In this document: piece by piece, positions 23,324-33,983 of the stretch
How positions within the stretch are numbered: the stretch's first letter is position 1
Layout: every line of letters begins with the position of its first letter
Assembly: GCF_000801105.2 (NCBI RefSeq)
Contig: NC_079514.1
Span: forward strand, 22,112,293-22,176,292
Length of the DNA stretch: 64,000 nucleotides
Source of the DNA: Raphanus sativus
Taxonomy: Eukaryota > Streptophyta > Magnoliopsida > Brassicales > Brassicaceae
Reading direction: 5' to 3'
Position numbers and translations under genes: made by a program
Notes under the pieces: generated by a model
Told to the model about the DNA's origin: nothing
What the model saw: the letters and a program-made list of their open reading frames with translations, nothing else
The model's database searches: none

Positions 23324-24739
23324 TCAGTCTGAATCGCCGCTACCGGAGTGACCAGCTGTCCTCCTGTTCCTCGGCAGTCTCTCTGCTCCAGTCGATGTTC
23401 CCGCTTGCTCCTTGCCTGGGCGCCTTGTTCTCTGCGGTGTACGCTCCTCCTGTGCCCAATGCAGCCGCCTGTGATCGCCCTGAGTATCCTCTTCATGAGG
23501 CTGTTGTTCTTCTTCTGGGACTCGACCATCCAGCGTCTGTAGGCGTGATCATCAGCCACATCGGTGAAGTCCTCCAGGTCATACTCACCATCAGCCGGTT
23601 GAGGCACATGCTCCACATCATCCATGTCATCATCATCGTTCTGTACCGGTGCTCGCGGATCATCGCAGAGGTGCTCTTCACTGAGTGAGAACACAATGTT
23701 CTCCAGGGACAAGAAGTCTGTGAACCCAGGCATAGGGAGTTTGCAGTACAGAGGGTTCCCTTCTTTGTCTTGGAACTTGTAGGTGTTCTCATCGCGCAAG
23801 ATGTGGCATGCGATCAGGTAAGGAGTATCAATGTACTCCATCTCAGAGACAACCGTGTAGGAGCTGAGGTTGATGTTGAAGCGCTGGAACAAGGGAGTGA
23901 GCAGACTGCCGGAACGATCCTTCTTGTCATCAGTCCGAATCAAGGTGTCCTTGCGCTCAGCGAACATGGAGATGAGATGGAACCCTGGGTTGGTCTTGAC
24001 TTCCTGGAATCGGAGTGATCTTCTCTCTGCGCATCTCGTCCTCAAGACCCGTGTAGAGAACCTGGAGCTCTCCATTCGTGATCTTGGAGGTGTACTCCTT
24101 CGCGAACAGGATGTTGGACACGATCTTGGCAATGATCCGGATAGCAGGGTTCCGGATCTGCGACTGGTAGGCCTTGCGAGAGGTGAACTTGCCGGATGCA
24201 ATGAGGTCCCAAAAGGTGTCTGCCGGCTTGAACTTCTTCTCCACTGAAACTCCCTTAGGCGTGTCTGCAATCTCAAGTAGCTCGTTCAGATCGTTGAGAG
24301 AGATTGAGCAGAACTTGCCATCAGCCATGAAGGAGAAGAAGCAGTTCTCGTATGTAGGCTCATTGGGGTTCAGATAAGTGATCTTGCACGTCGCGAGCAC
24401 TTGCCTAACCAAATCCGGGTAGAGAACCTGGGCTTGGAAACAGATAGGCATGATTCCCATAGCCTGCATCGTATCGAACACCTCAGTGTCAAGGCCGAGA
24501 TCGCCTAGAGTCTCCTGGTGAGCGAACCGCGTGGGCAAGATTTCCGCTAGTAGGAGCCGGTTGTATCTCCCCGCTGACTCCTTGTCCCATCCCTCAACGT
24601 TGTAGTCAAGGAGCATCAGATCATTGAGGTCAATGGGTTCGCCCTCAATCTTGTTCGGCCATGGGTAACCAGGTGGAGCTCTCGCGGCTGGAGAAGCTGT
24701 GCTCTTGGCGGCTCTAGCGTTTCTCATCTTTGGAGGCAT
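23324..24739 (-). pseudogene. ATHILA ORF1-like protein, copy 2
   Basis: Start MPPKMRNARAAKS at 24739. The N-terminal half is intact here (the copy 1 stop is TGG). One extra base near 24004 (cctggaatc against cctgaatc) shifts the frame after EDEMRREKITPI, and a lost base near 23458 shifts the C-terminus. The lesions are complementary to those of copy 1, so the ancestral gene, or the true sequence if these are errors, was probably intact. Confidence 0.8.
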
Positions 24740-25516
24740 CTGCAAAACAACAGCAAATCCAATATCAGCACAGTTCATCGGTTGTTCTAGAAACGATGGA
24801 ACAATCCAATCTTCTTGCTTAACCCAAGTCCATCGATTACTAGACAACCTACACAAGCCTCAATCTCAACAGTTCAAATCGCAAAGGCCAAGAATCACAA
24901 TCAACAATTGGTTCCTCTTCCATTCAAAATCAATCATGAATTCAATCCTAGTAGCAAGTATACTATCAAGAGCTACAATCTAGGATGAAATCGCAAAGCA
25001 TAAAGGAAAAAGAGGATCCAAGAAATCACTCCCAAATCGCGATTTGCATGCGCAAAGAGAGGGAGAGTTCTTGTCCGATTACCTTGATTGGAGAGGTGAT
25101 TCCTGCAAAACAACCCAATCTCAAGAGAATCCCAAGAGGTTAGAACCAAAATCGATGAGAAAGAGGGGGAAGGTGAGTTCGCGATTTTAGGGTTCTAAGG
25201 GGAGGGGTTTTGCGGCGAGAGAGATGAAGTGGGGGAGTGGAGTGTTTGGGCCTTAAATAGGTCCATCAAAACCGCTTCCCCTCTTTTTTTTATATTTTTT
25301 TTTATTTTTTTTTGTTCGAGCACTTACCTGGGAACAATCGGCGGAACAACCGCTGGAGTGCTCTCCTGGAGTGATCTCGAATTTTCTTGATTTTTCAACC
25401 TGCAAGTTAGTTCCTAGAAAGATAAAAACAAAAAGAAAACAATATTTACACTCACCAGTGGGTTGCCTCCCACCAAGCGCTTGTTTTCTGTCACTAGCTT
25501 GACTTCAATGAGCCGA
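24740..25516 (-). other. Element A spacer between integrase and ORF1, copy 2
   Basis: As 18062-18838. Hairpin at 25458-25473. Non-coding. Confidence 0.6.
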
Positions 25517-27319
25517 TTAGGCTTGAGGGGGATCGCTTAAGGGTATCTCTACACCTTCAGCGATTGTTGTGTCAGCAAGATATGGCTTGAGACGCTGACC
25601 ATTGACAACAAATTCTCCACCTCTTGTGTCCAGCAACACAACAGCTCCATAGGGGCGAACCTCCTTAATGGTGAAAGGTCCAGACCATCTGGACTTAAGC
25701 TTTCCAGGGAACAGCTTAACCCGTGAATTGAAGAGTAAGACCTGATCGTTCGGAGCAAAGCTTCTGCTGATGATCCGTTTGTCATGGAACGCCTTGGTCT
25801 TTTCCTTGTAGATCTTAGAGCTCTCATAGGCCAGATGCCTGATCTCCTCCAACTCGTGGATCTGAATGGTTCGCCTCTCCTTGGCGGGTTTGATGTCGAA
25901 GTTGAGTAGTTTGACAGCCCAAGCCGCCTTGTACTCTAGCTCAACAGGTAGGTGGCACGCCTTGCCATAGACCAGATGATAGGGAGTGGTCCCTAAAGGG
26001 GTCTTGTAGGCTGTTCTGTACGCCCAGAGAGCATCGTCAAGCTTAAGGGACCAGTCCTTGCGGGTGGTGTTGACAGTCTTCTGCAGGATGTTCTTGATCT
26101 CTCTGTTGGAAACTTCCACTTGACCACTTGTTTGGGGATGATAGGCGGTTGCAACCTTGTGTTTCACACCATTCTTGCTCAGCAATCCTTGGAACAACTT
26201 GTTGATAAAGTGAGTTCCACCATCGCTTATAACCACTCTAGGCACTCCAAATCTTGGAAAGATGATGGAGGTGAACATCTTGGTTACAACTCGTGCATCA
26301 TTGGTTGGACTAGCAATCGCTTCTACCCACTTGGAGACATAGTCCACAGCAACCAAGATGTACTCATTCTTGTGAGAGACTGGGAATGGTCCCATGAAAT
26401 CGATCCCCCAGCAGTCGAACACTTCAACTTCCAAGATGTAGTTCTGAGGCATCTCGTTTCTCTTGCTTATACTCCCCATCCTTTGGCATGAATTGCATCG
26501 TGATATGAAAGCGTGAGCATCTCTGAACATAGTGGGCCACCAGAAACCGGCTTGGAGGATCTTGGAAACTGTCTTGAAGGTGGCAAAGTGACCAGCATAA
26601 GAGGAACCGTGGCAGTGGTGAAGGATCCCTGGAATATCAGCCTCTGGAACACACCTCCTGAAGATCCCATCTTTGCCTTGCCGATATAGATACGGCTCAT
26701 CCCAGAAGTAGTGCCTTGCCTCCCTTAGAAATTTCCTCTTCTCATTCCCAGTGAACCTCAAAGGCTCTTTCTCAGCTGCCAAGAAGTTGGCAATCTCAGC
26801 AAACCATGGAAGGTTCGGGTACTCCTTCTGGATCACTGCAACGAATGCTCCTTCTACGCGGGAACAGTCCTTGATGACAGGTGACGACTGTTCCATGTTG
26901 CGCAGACCAATCGCATTGACGTACTCCATCGGTTGTTCCTCATCAAGAACTGTCTCATCTGACACTTTCATCCTGGAGAGATGATCTGCTACTCCATTAT
27001 CAACCCCCTTCTTGTCTCTTATCTCCAGATCAAACTCTTGGAGCAAGAGAATCCATCTTAAGAGCCGCGGTTTAGCATCCTTCTTCGTGAGTAGGTACTT
27101 GAGAGCCGCGTGGTCTGTGTGCACAATCACCTTTGATCCAACCAGATAGGATCTGAACTTCTCAAAAGCGAACACGATGGCAAGGAGCTCCTTCTCTGTG
27201 GTTGCGTATCGGCACTGAGCTTCATCTAAGGTTCTGCTTGCATAGTAGATCACGTGAAGCTTCTTGTCTTTACGCTGTCCAAGGACTGCTCCCACTGCAA
27301 AATCACTTGCATCTGTCAT
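25517..27319 (-). CDS. Element A RNase H-integrase (Athila)
   Basis: A 600-residue open frame, in another frame from the upstream RT because of one missing base near 27377. Residues 1-118 are the RNase H ([36 protein letters not shown]). The integrase zinc-binding HHCC is complete (H234/H235, H244, C275, C278). The catalytic core shows D307 (IDFMGPFP), D366 (ISDGGTHF) and E402 ([10 protein letters not shown]). The C-terminus ([20 protein letters not shown]) is of Athila type and has no chromodomain. The enzyme removes the RNA template and inserts the cDNA into the nuclear genome. All catalytic residues look intact, so this domain could be functional. Confidence 0.92.
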   Translation of the reverse strand: MTDASDFAVGAVLGQRKDKKLHVIYYASRTLDEAQCRYATTEKELLAIVFAFEKFRSYLVGSKVIVHTDHAALKYLLTKKDAKPRLLRWILLLQEFDLEIRDKKGVDNGVADHLSRMKVSDETVLDEEQPMEYVNAIGLRNMEQSSPVIKDCSRVEGAFVAVIQKEYPNLPWFAEIANFLAAEKEPLRFTGNEKRKFLREARHYFWDEPYLYRQGKDGIFRRCVPEADIPGILHHCHGSSYAGHFATFKTVSKILQAGFWWPTMFRDAHAFISRCNSCQRMGSISKRNEMPQNYILEVEVFDCWGIDFMGPFPVSHKNEYILVAVDYVSKWVEAIASPTNDARVVTKMFTSIIFPRFGVPRVVISDGGTHFINKLFQGLLSKNGVKHKVATAYHPQTSGQVEVSNREIKNILQKTVNTTRKDWSLKLDDALWAYRTAYKTPLGTTPYHLVYGKACHLPVELEYKAAWAVKLLNFDIKPAKERRTIQIHELEEIRHLAYESSKIYKEKTKAFHDKRIISRSFAPNDQVLLFNSRVKLFPGKLKSRWSGPFTIKEVRPYGAVVLLDTRGGEFVVNGQRLKPYLADTTIAEGVEIPLSDPPQA

Positions 27320-27368
27320 GATCTCAAAAGGGAGATCCCAGTCTGGAGGTTGGACACTGGTGCACTGA

Positions 27369-30300
27369 CTAGAGCCCCTTGATCGTGTGGAATGCGGCTA
27401 AGCAGTCGCTGTCAAAGGCAAACTGAGCTTCTTTGCAGAGCAACCGAGTGAGTGGTCTCGCGATCTTAGAGAAGTCCTGGATGAACCTCCTATAGAAACC
27501 AGCGTGTCCCAAGAAACTCCTGATTCCCTTCACTGAAGTTGGTGGTTGCAGACTCATCATGACCTCGATCTTTGCCTTGTCCACCTCAATGCCTTTCTCT
27601 GATATCTTGTGTCCCAGAACAATCCCATCTCTGACCATGAAGTGGCATTTCTCCCAGTTCAGCACCAGATGCTTCTCCTCGCATCGCTTCAGCACCCTGC
27701 ACAAGTTTGACAAACAGACATGAAAGGAGCTTCCATAGACGCTGAAATCGTCCATGAAAACCTCCATTATGTCTTCGATCAGATCAGTAAAAATCGACAT
27801 CATGCATCGCTGGAAGGTCGCTGGAGCATTGCACAAGCCGAAGGGCATCCTCCTGTATGCATATGTTCCATAAGGGCATGTGAACGTCGTCTTCTCCTGA
27901 TCGTCTGGGTGGATGGGAATCTGAAAGAAACCTGAATAACCATCTAAAAAGCAATAGTAAGGGTGGTTAGCCAATCTCTCAAGCATTTGATCAATAAAAG
28001 GAAGTGGGAAGTGATCCTTACGAGTCGCAGCATTCAACTTACGAAAATCAATGCACATGCGATGACCAGTAACTGTTCTAGTGGGGATCAATTCATTCTT
28101 TTCATTGGTTATCACAGTGATCCCACCTTTCTTAGGTACTACATGCACAGGACTAACCCACTTACTATCAGAGATCGCATAGATCACACCTGCTTCTAGA
28201 AGTTTCATTATCTCTTTCTTTACAACATCTTTTAGATTTGGGTTTAACCTCCTCTGATGTTCTACAGAAGTCATCGATTCATCTTCCAGGTGTATTCTAT
28301 GCATGCACAGATCAGGTGAAATGCCAGGTATGTCAGCTAGAGAATAACCCAATGCCTTACGATATTTTCTCAGTTCACACAAAAGCAGAGCAGTCTCTGC
28401 ATTGTTCAGGTCAGCATTCACAATGACAGGATATGTGGAGTTGGGTCCAAGAAATGCATACCTGAGTCCCTTGGGAAGGGATTTGAGCTCTACCTTTGGA
28501 GCTTTCAGCTCGCTCCATGAGTCATCGGTCTGAGCTGCCGGAACAGACGGGTTCTGAGGCGCGGTTGTTCCAGCCGATATGCTGGACTCACTGTTCTCCC
28601 CCAGACTTAGATTCGCCACCATCCTTTCAATACTCCTGGCTGAATCCAGGAATTTGGCATAGGCATCAGCATCAACACTCTCTAAGCTCTGCTCGGCTTC
28701 AGCTCTGACTAAGGCGAGTTCAAGTGGATCCTCGGTGAGAATCTCCTCGATCATTCCCTCATGCGGCTCTAGCGGATCACCATCTTCTTGGACAGTGAAA
28801 GTTTGTCCATCCAGCATCGGTTTCTTGAGCATCTGATCCATCTCAAACTTCATCACAATATCTCCAAGGTGGAGATCAATCTTCCCCTGTCGGACATCAA
28901 TGATAGCTCCAACAGTGCAGAGGAATGGTCTGCCTAGGATCAGGGGATCATTGGAATCTTCCTCGACTTCCAGAACAACGAAATCGGCAGGAACAAGTGT
29001 GTTCCCAACCAGAACTTGAAGATCTTCGAGGATTCCAACTGGAGACTTCACAGATCGATCAGCAAACACTAGTGACATCCTGGTAGGCTTGAAGTCCGTG
29101 TATCCAAGGCGCTTAGCCACTGTATATGGCATGAGGTTTATGCTTGACCCTAGATCGACCAGTGAGCATGAGAAAACTGTTCTCCCAATCTGAACCGAGA
29201 GGACAAATTTTCCCGGATCACCCAACTTCTTGATCCTTCTGTTCTGGAGCACCGCACTGCACTCCTTAGAGACAATCATGAACTCGCTGTCATCAGATAT
29301 CTTCCCAGAGATCAGTCCCTTAACAAAGCTACGCATGGATGGTATCATCTGGATCGCACTCATTAGAGGGAGCTTGACAGTTAGGTCTTCCAGCATCTTC
29401 CTGCACTTCATCTCTTCCTTATCCTTGCGTGTAGCCTTAGCTGGAACAGGGTAAGGTACTTTTGGTACATACTGACGAGCAGGAGAAGGTGCTGCAGTCG
29501 GTGGAACAACCCCAGCGGGTCGCTCTGCTTCAGTCGGAACAGTCTCAGTAGGTTGTTCTGCCTCTTCCTCATCTGTGGGTACAGCTTTAGGTGGCTGATC
29601 CGACTCCTTCTGCTTCCCTTTCTCAGCCGATGTGAATCTCCTGGGGTCTAGATCAGGCAGTTGCTTTCCACTCCTTAGACCTACTGCATTGCACTCCTTG
29701 GGGTTCTTGTCTGTTTTTCCAGGGAGAGTTCCTTGCTGTCTCTTCACACTCTCAGCAGTCTGAGCAATCTGAATATCCATCTGTCTCATATGGCTTGAGA
29801 CATTGTCATACTTCACACTCAGGTCATTGAACATATGATTCATCCTGGTGTTGATGTCGTTTGTGACCTGGTTCAGTGCTTTCCCTTGGATCTGCTGTCC
29901 TTGGAGCAGTTGGCTCATCATATTGGCGAGGCTCTTCATGTCATCATGCGGAGCAGTCTGAGCCGGTTGTGCAGCCTGCTGATTAACCGGCTGTTTCTGG
30001 CTGTGGAATTGGGCATTCTGAGCTGGGTTGAGGACAAAGGTTCTTCCCTGATTGCCATAAGGCCTTTGGTATCCACTGTTCTGACCCTGATTTCCTTGAG
30101 CTTTATCGTCTGGTTTAGGGGCATTGAACAGGTGGGGATTGTTCCTCACGTTAGGGTTCGGGTGATAGTTCTTGAACTGCCATCCTTGCCCATTCACATA
30201 GCTCACTTCATGCTGATCCTCAGCCGACTGATCTGCCTCTGATGTGCCTTCCGCGGTAGCTTTATCCTGAGGGGATTCTTCCATGATGAAGACCTGGTTC

Positions 30301-31292
30301 TGATTGCTCTTAATCAGCTGATCGACCTTGGCAGAGAGCTCATCAATCTTGCTGTTATCGATGCTTTTCACCTTCTGAGTGCGATCAGTCTCGCGGTTAT
30401 TATCAGCTGAGCTTGAGGCCATGTTCTCAATCAACTCGAAGGCACCTTGAGTGGACTGGGTCATGAAATCTCCCTTACTGGCTGAGTTCAAAGCGTTCCT
30501 GTACTCCCAGCCTACTCCATCGTAGAACACTCCCAGCAGATAGTCTTCCTCAAAACCGTGATGCGGGCACTCTCTGCGGTAGACGTTGAATCGCTCCCAT
30601 GCATCGCAGAACGGCTCGTCCACCAACTGTTTGAAGGTCACGATCTTCTGTCTCAGAGCTGCCGTCTTCGATTTCGTGTAGAAGTGGCTTAAGAAGGCCT
30701 CTCGGACTTGTTCCCAAGTGGTGAGTGATCCCGTGGGTAGGGAATCTAGCCAGCGAGCAGCTTTCCCATCAAGAGAGAAAGGGAACAGAGTACACTTGAT
30801 GTAATCGGGTGGTACTCCATTCGCTTTAGTGAAACCACACATCTTCTCAAAGTGCTCGATGTGGTCCATCGGTATCTCAGCAGGAAGTCCATTGAAGATC
30901 TTCCTTTGCACTAGACTTATCAAGGCTGGCTTGATCTCGAAGTCTTGCCTAGTGCACGGTGGAGGGTTGATGGCAGATCGCGTAGCAGGCAGATTGCGCA
31001 GTAAGTTTCTCTGGCCGATCTGGACAACTTCCTCCTGTTGGTTCTGCTGGTTCGCAGCATTCAGAGCAGCTTGCTCGGCAGCAGCTTGCTGCGCTTGGAT
31101 CGTTTGCTGCATCTGCTGCATCTGCTGTTGCATGAGTGCAAACGCAGCAGTGAGATCATCCTGGTGATCACCCATGTTGGTGTTCGTAGATCTCGGCTGT
31201 TGACGGTTCTGTCGTTCCAATCTCGCTAGTTCTTCGTTTGTAAGCTGATGCAATGGTCCTTGTGCGTTGCTCCGAGTATGTCTACTGGTCAT
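27369..31292 (-). CDS. Element A gag-protease-reverse transcriptase (Athila)
   Basis: A 1307-residue open frame from [14 protein letters not shown]-rich stretch is at 54-86. The gag core is about 135-290 ([40 protein letters not shown]). An N/Q-rich region at 370-450 takes the place of a CCHC knuckle. The protease has DLGSS at 713-717 (Athila form of the DTG motif) and [15 protein letters not shown] near 785-799. The RT spans about 1020-1300 with [34 protein letters not shown] and catalytic FMDD at 1179-1182. The frame ends at GL after FHTIKG because of a one-base deletion relative to copy 1 (gccccttg against gcccctttg), which separates it from RNase H-integrase. It may be functional if that base is a sequencing error. 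Confidence 0.95.
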   Translation of the reverse strand: MTSRHTRSNAQGPLHQLTNEELARLERQNRQQPRSTNTNMGDHQDDLTAAFALMQQQMQQMQQTIQAQQAAAEQAALNAANQQNQQEEVVQIGQRNLLRNLPATRSAINPPPCTRQDFEIKPALISLVQRKIFNGLPAEIPMDHIEHFEKMCGFTKANGVPPDYIKCTLFPFSLDGKAARWLDSLPTGSLTTWEQVREAFLSHFYTKSKTAALRQKIVTFKQLVDEPFCDAWERFNVYRRECPHHGFEEDYLLGVFYDGVGWEYRNALNSASKGDFMTQSTQGAFELIENMASSSADNNRETDRTQKVKSIDNSKIDELSAKVDQLIKSNQNQVFIMEESPQDKATAEGTSEADQSAEDQHEVSYVNGQGWQFKNYHPNPNVRNNPHLFNAPKPDDKAQGNQGQNSGYQRPYGNQGRTFVLNPAQNAQFHSQKQPVNQQAAQPAQTAPHDDMKSLANMMSQLLQGQQIQGKALNQVTNDINTRMNHMFNDLSVKYDNVSSHMRQMDIQIAQTAESVKRQQGTLPGKTDKNPKECNAVGLRSGKQLPDLDPRRFTSAEKGKQKESDQPPKAVPTDEEEAEQPTETVPTEAERPAGVVPPTAAPSPARQYVPKVPYPVPAKATRKDKEEMKCRKMLEDLTVKLPLMSAIQMIPSMRSFVKGLISGKISDDSEFMIVSKECSAVLQNRRIKKLGDPGKFVLSVQIGRTVFSCSLVDLGSSINLMPYTVAKRLGYTDFKPTRMSLVFADRSVKSPVGILEDLQVLVGNTLVPADFVVLEVEEDSNDPLILGRPFLCTVGAIIDVRQGKIDLHLGDIVMKFEMDQMLKKPMLDGQTFTVQEDGDPLEPHEGMIEEILTEDPLELALVRAEAEQSLESVDADAYAKFLDSARSIERMVANLSLGENSESSISAGTTAPQNPSVPAAQTDDSWSELKAPKVELKSLPKGLRYAFLGPNSTYPVIVNADLNNAETALLLCELRKYRKALGYSLADIPGISPDLCMHRIHLEDESMTSVEHQRRLNPNLKDVVKKEIMKLLEAGVIYAISDSKWVSPVHVVPKKGGITVITNEKNELIPTRTVTGHRMCIDFRKLNAATRKDHFPLPFIDQMLERLANHPYYCFLDGYSGFFQIPIHPDDQEKTTFTCPYGTYAYRRMPFGLCNAPATFQRCMMSIFTDLIEDIMEVFMDDFSVYGSSFHVCLSNLCRVLKRCEEKHLVLNWEKCHFMVRDGIVLGHKISEKGIEVDKAKIEVMMSLQPPTSVKGIRSFLGHAGFYRRFIQDFSKIARPLTRLLCKEAQFAFDSDCLAAFHTIKGL
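28597..28610 (-). other. PPT-identical 14-mer inside the coding region
   Basis: The same TCCCCCAGACTTAG as at the PPT, here encoding ANLSLGENS (residues 893-901) between protease and RT. No stem-loop adjoins it. It is a candidate central PPT or a coincidence. Confidence 0.4.
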
Positions 31293-31384
31293 GCACCTGG
31301 ATCATCAGCTGAAACAAAGAAATAAACACGAGTTAGATATCTTAGACTAGATATGAAACCGAAAATTAGAGGTAAAAAATCTGG

Positions 31385-31404
31385 TCCCCGTCGCAACGGC
31401 GCCA
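31385..31404 (-). promoter_or_regulatory. Element A primer binding site
   Basis: The sense strand reads TGGCGCCGTTGCGACGGGGA, five bases past the 5' LTR end. It is tRNA-Asp type, with a small change from the TGGCGCCGTTGCCGGGGA of W and S. Confidence 0.85.
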
Positions 31405-31409
31405 AAACT

Positions 31410-32560
31410 TGATACACTAAAAATGAATCCTTGCTACTGCCAAGTTAACAGTTGCAATTGTAGTACTTGAGATTCAAATCCAGAGGACCAGTCTACACTC
31501 TAGTTCTATAAGTTCCGAAATCAAGCTAAGAAGAAGATATGAATTTGGTTGAAAGAGACTAAAGTTAACAAGCAAAATAAACACGAGATTGATTCAATTA
31601 AACAAGAGCTAGCCTAGGGTATTTCATTGGGTGTTGAATTGGAGCCAAACAATTATTCAAGCGCGATGAAGTGCTTTCTAGAACTCGGATCACTCAGCTG
31701 GAACACTCCACTGTCGTGGCAGTGATCGCTTTGCAGATCGATCTCACCACCTAACTGTCGTTGGGATGAGGATCGATTGCAAGCTTTAGAGAACAGGTCC
31801 GATCAGTTCACTTACCACCCTAATATCTACTTTCGCTGATTAGGGATACTAAGCTCATTCAATACATGTCAAGTTATCTCCTAAGCGGTTAACTAGGCGA
31901 TGAACTAGTGATCTAACATCAAGTGATCAGGTTAATGAAAGCAGTAAGAACAATATGAATGAAGAACAGTTATGGATCGCTTATCTAAGTTTAGCTCATG
32001 TCTCAACACCCTAAAAACCCTAGGCGAGCAAGGCTACTATTCGATCATGATGCAGATAATCAAAGACATAAATCCTGAATAAAATTGCATAAGAACAGAG
32101 TATGAAACAAAAGGGTTCAGATGATCTTCTCTATGAGAGGATGGATTCTTCACCCTTACAAGTTGCAGATCGCAAATCACAGTGTTCTCTTGTAAAAACT
32201 AGCGTAAGAAAATAGTAAAAAGATAAATGGCGTTTTATATGGAGGCGCCCATCAGAAGAAAAGAGATTAGGGCAACAGGGCTTTAATTCCCAAAATAAAG
32301 AGTTTCCATATTCGTCGGGAACAATCTCCGGATCACTCCGTCTGCTTGTTCCGCTTGAGAGAGAACAGTCTCGGGACTGTTCTACTTGAGTGTTCTCCGC
32401 AGGATTGCTCCAAAAGGACATCTTTTCATCAGGCACCTTCTCTTCTCTCTTCTACTAACTCCAGACCTGTAAAAGGTCAAAAAGGACTAGACTGACACGA
32501 ATTAGTGACTTGAAACAAATGAAAACATATATACAATGATGTGAAAAACACCATATATCA
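31410..32560 (-). repeat. Element A 5' LTR
   Basis: 1151 bp. It differs from the 3' LTR at roughly 2% of positions by eye, mostly substitutions, so the insertion is older than that of S. Bounded on the right by TSD ACGGT. Confidence 0.95.
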
Positions 32561-32565
32561 ACGGT

Positions 32566-33745
32566 TTATCCTCCCTTTGGGCCAGATCTGTCGCGAATCG
32601 GGCTTTTCCATTTTCGTCGATCTTCGTGTCTATCCGGAAACTTCACATTTATCTTCGGGAAACTTGACATTTATCTTTTGGAAATTTGACATTTATCTTG
32701 TTATGTAAAGATAAACACAAACCGTCATACTTATCTCAAATTAGATTTAAAAAATCGTAAACGGGCTGTTTGGTCGTGTTTGGACCATTTCGGGCAGTTC
32801 TTTAGACCTTGGACGTTTTTACGATTTTTCCGAGAAAGTAATCTTGTCGCGATATTTATTTTCCGAAAGATCCCCAATTCCTCGTATAGTTGAGATGTTT
32901 GGTGTTTTAAGATAACCGCCATCGTCTTATACGATGAATTGAAATCTTTCCGTCAATCGAACATTTCGCGGTTTTCCGAATCTTCCTCGACGATTCCGAT
33001 CGAAACAAAACGGGAGTCTTACATTCATGATTTTAAAGATTTGTACTGCAAAGCTTCAAGCAAGGATGCAAAGTATAGGACTGGACTTGTGCCATGATGG
33101 TTTCACGAAGAATTGGCCATAATCGCAGAACGACCAGCAGCCCGGCGCCCAGAACGCAAGTCTGGGCGCCCGGCGTGCAGAAATGAGACGTCCGTTTGGA
33201 CGCCTGGCGCCCAGAACGTGAGTCATCTGGGCGCCCGGCGTGCAGAAACGAGATGTCCGTTCTGGACGCCCGGCGTCCAGAACGTGAGTCTGGGCGCCCG
33301 ACGCCCAGGATGCTAGTCTGGGCGCCAGGCGTGTAGAAAGCAGACGTCCGTCTGGACGCCCGGCGCCCAGAGCTTGAGTCTGGTCGCCCGACGCTCAGGA
33401 TGCGAGTATGGGCACCCGACGTGCAGAAACGAGACGTCCGTCTGGACGCCCGACGCCCAGAACGTGAGTCTGGGCGCCCGGCGCCCAGGATGCGAGTCTG
33501 GGCGTCCGACGTGCAGAAACGGGACGTCCGTCTGGACTCCTGGCGCCCAGAACGCAAGTCTGGGCGCCCGGCGCCCAGGATGCGAGTCTGGGCGCCCAGG
33601 ACGCGAGTCTGGGCACCGGCGCGTGTTCCTTGGGTGTCCTGTTTCGGTTATCCGTTCTCTCGGTTTTTTGAAGTCTTGAATACCACTTGGTTTTTCCGAG
33701 GACTTTCGGGCATTGATTTTGTCAGGACCGATTTTGACCCCAACA
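32566..33745 (-). repeat. X2 3' LTR, proximal part
   Basis: Continues the LTR after the second ACGGT and ends (sense start) at 33745 with TGTTGGGGTCAAAATCGG. The joined LTR is about 1586 bp and clearly diverged from the X1 LTRs, so it is another subfamily. Left flank (gaatc) and right flank (gttag) do not match, so it is not a solo LTR; a PPT follows on the right. Confidence 0.75.
33115..33620. repeat. GC-rich quasi-palindromic minisatellite in the X2 LTR
   Basis: Imperfect repeats built on ctgggcgcccggcgcccag and gcagaaacgagacgtccgtc alternate with aacgtgagt/gatgcgagt spacers. GC-richness and near-palindromy leave ORFs of 67-174 codons open on both strands (for example 33033-33557 minus and 33374-33679 plus). 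These are repeat artefacts, not genes. Confidence 0.9.
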
Positions 33746-33760
33746 GTTAGCCCCCCAGCT

Positions 33761-33792
33761 AGCTAGGAACCATGGTGCACTAGGTTCTAGCT
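33761..33792 (-). promoter_or_regulatory. Stem-loop next to the X2 PPT
   Basis: AGCTAGGAACC (33761-33771) pairs with GGTTCTAGCT (33783-33792) with one bulged base. The outer stem bases differ from the X1 stem, yet pairing is kept. Confidence 0.5.
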
Positions 33793-33983
33793 TGCGGTAT
33801 AGTTTGTTAGGGAAATGCGGAGATGTAATCATTGCCGAAAGTCAGAGTAAATAGTAAAAATGTTGCCTATAAAGATGGAGTAAGAATTTTTTATCATTCT
33901 CACTTTATCCAAGATCTTTGCACTCAAAGAATTTTCCAACAATCCCATTCTTAAGAATCCTCTCCTTTCTTTCAAAGAAAAAG

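Larger units (their letters stand above)
13976..32560 (-). mobile_element. Element A: Athila Gypsy retrotransposon, spans an assembly gap
   Basis: Outer LTRs at 13976-15124 (3') and 31410-32560 (5') are flanked by TSD ACGGT (13971-13975 and 32561-32565). PBS, gag-protease-RT, RNase H-integrase, an ATHILA ORF1-like gene and a PPT are present on the minus strand in canonical order. A 100-N gap at 20890-20989 separates two near-identical partial copies. If these are one locus assembled twice, the element is about 11.9 kb, normal for Athila. If not, it is an LTR-interior-LTR-interior-LTR array. Confidence 0.9.

Noticed and set aside
33033..33679. Arg/Ser/Gly-rich ORFs on both strands (up to 174 codons)
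   Set aside because: They follow the GC-rich quasi-palindromic minisatellite, are open on both strands at once and have no domain. They lie inside an LTR.
13570..33745. X2 LTR as a solo LTR
   Set aside because: Flanking 5-mers do not match (gaatc and gttag), and a PPT plus X-type interior follow on the right.
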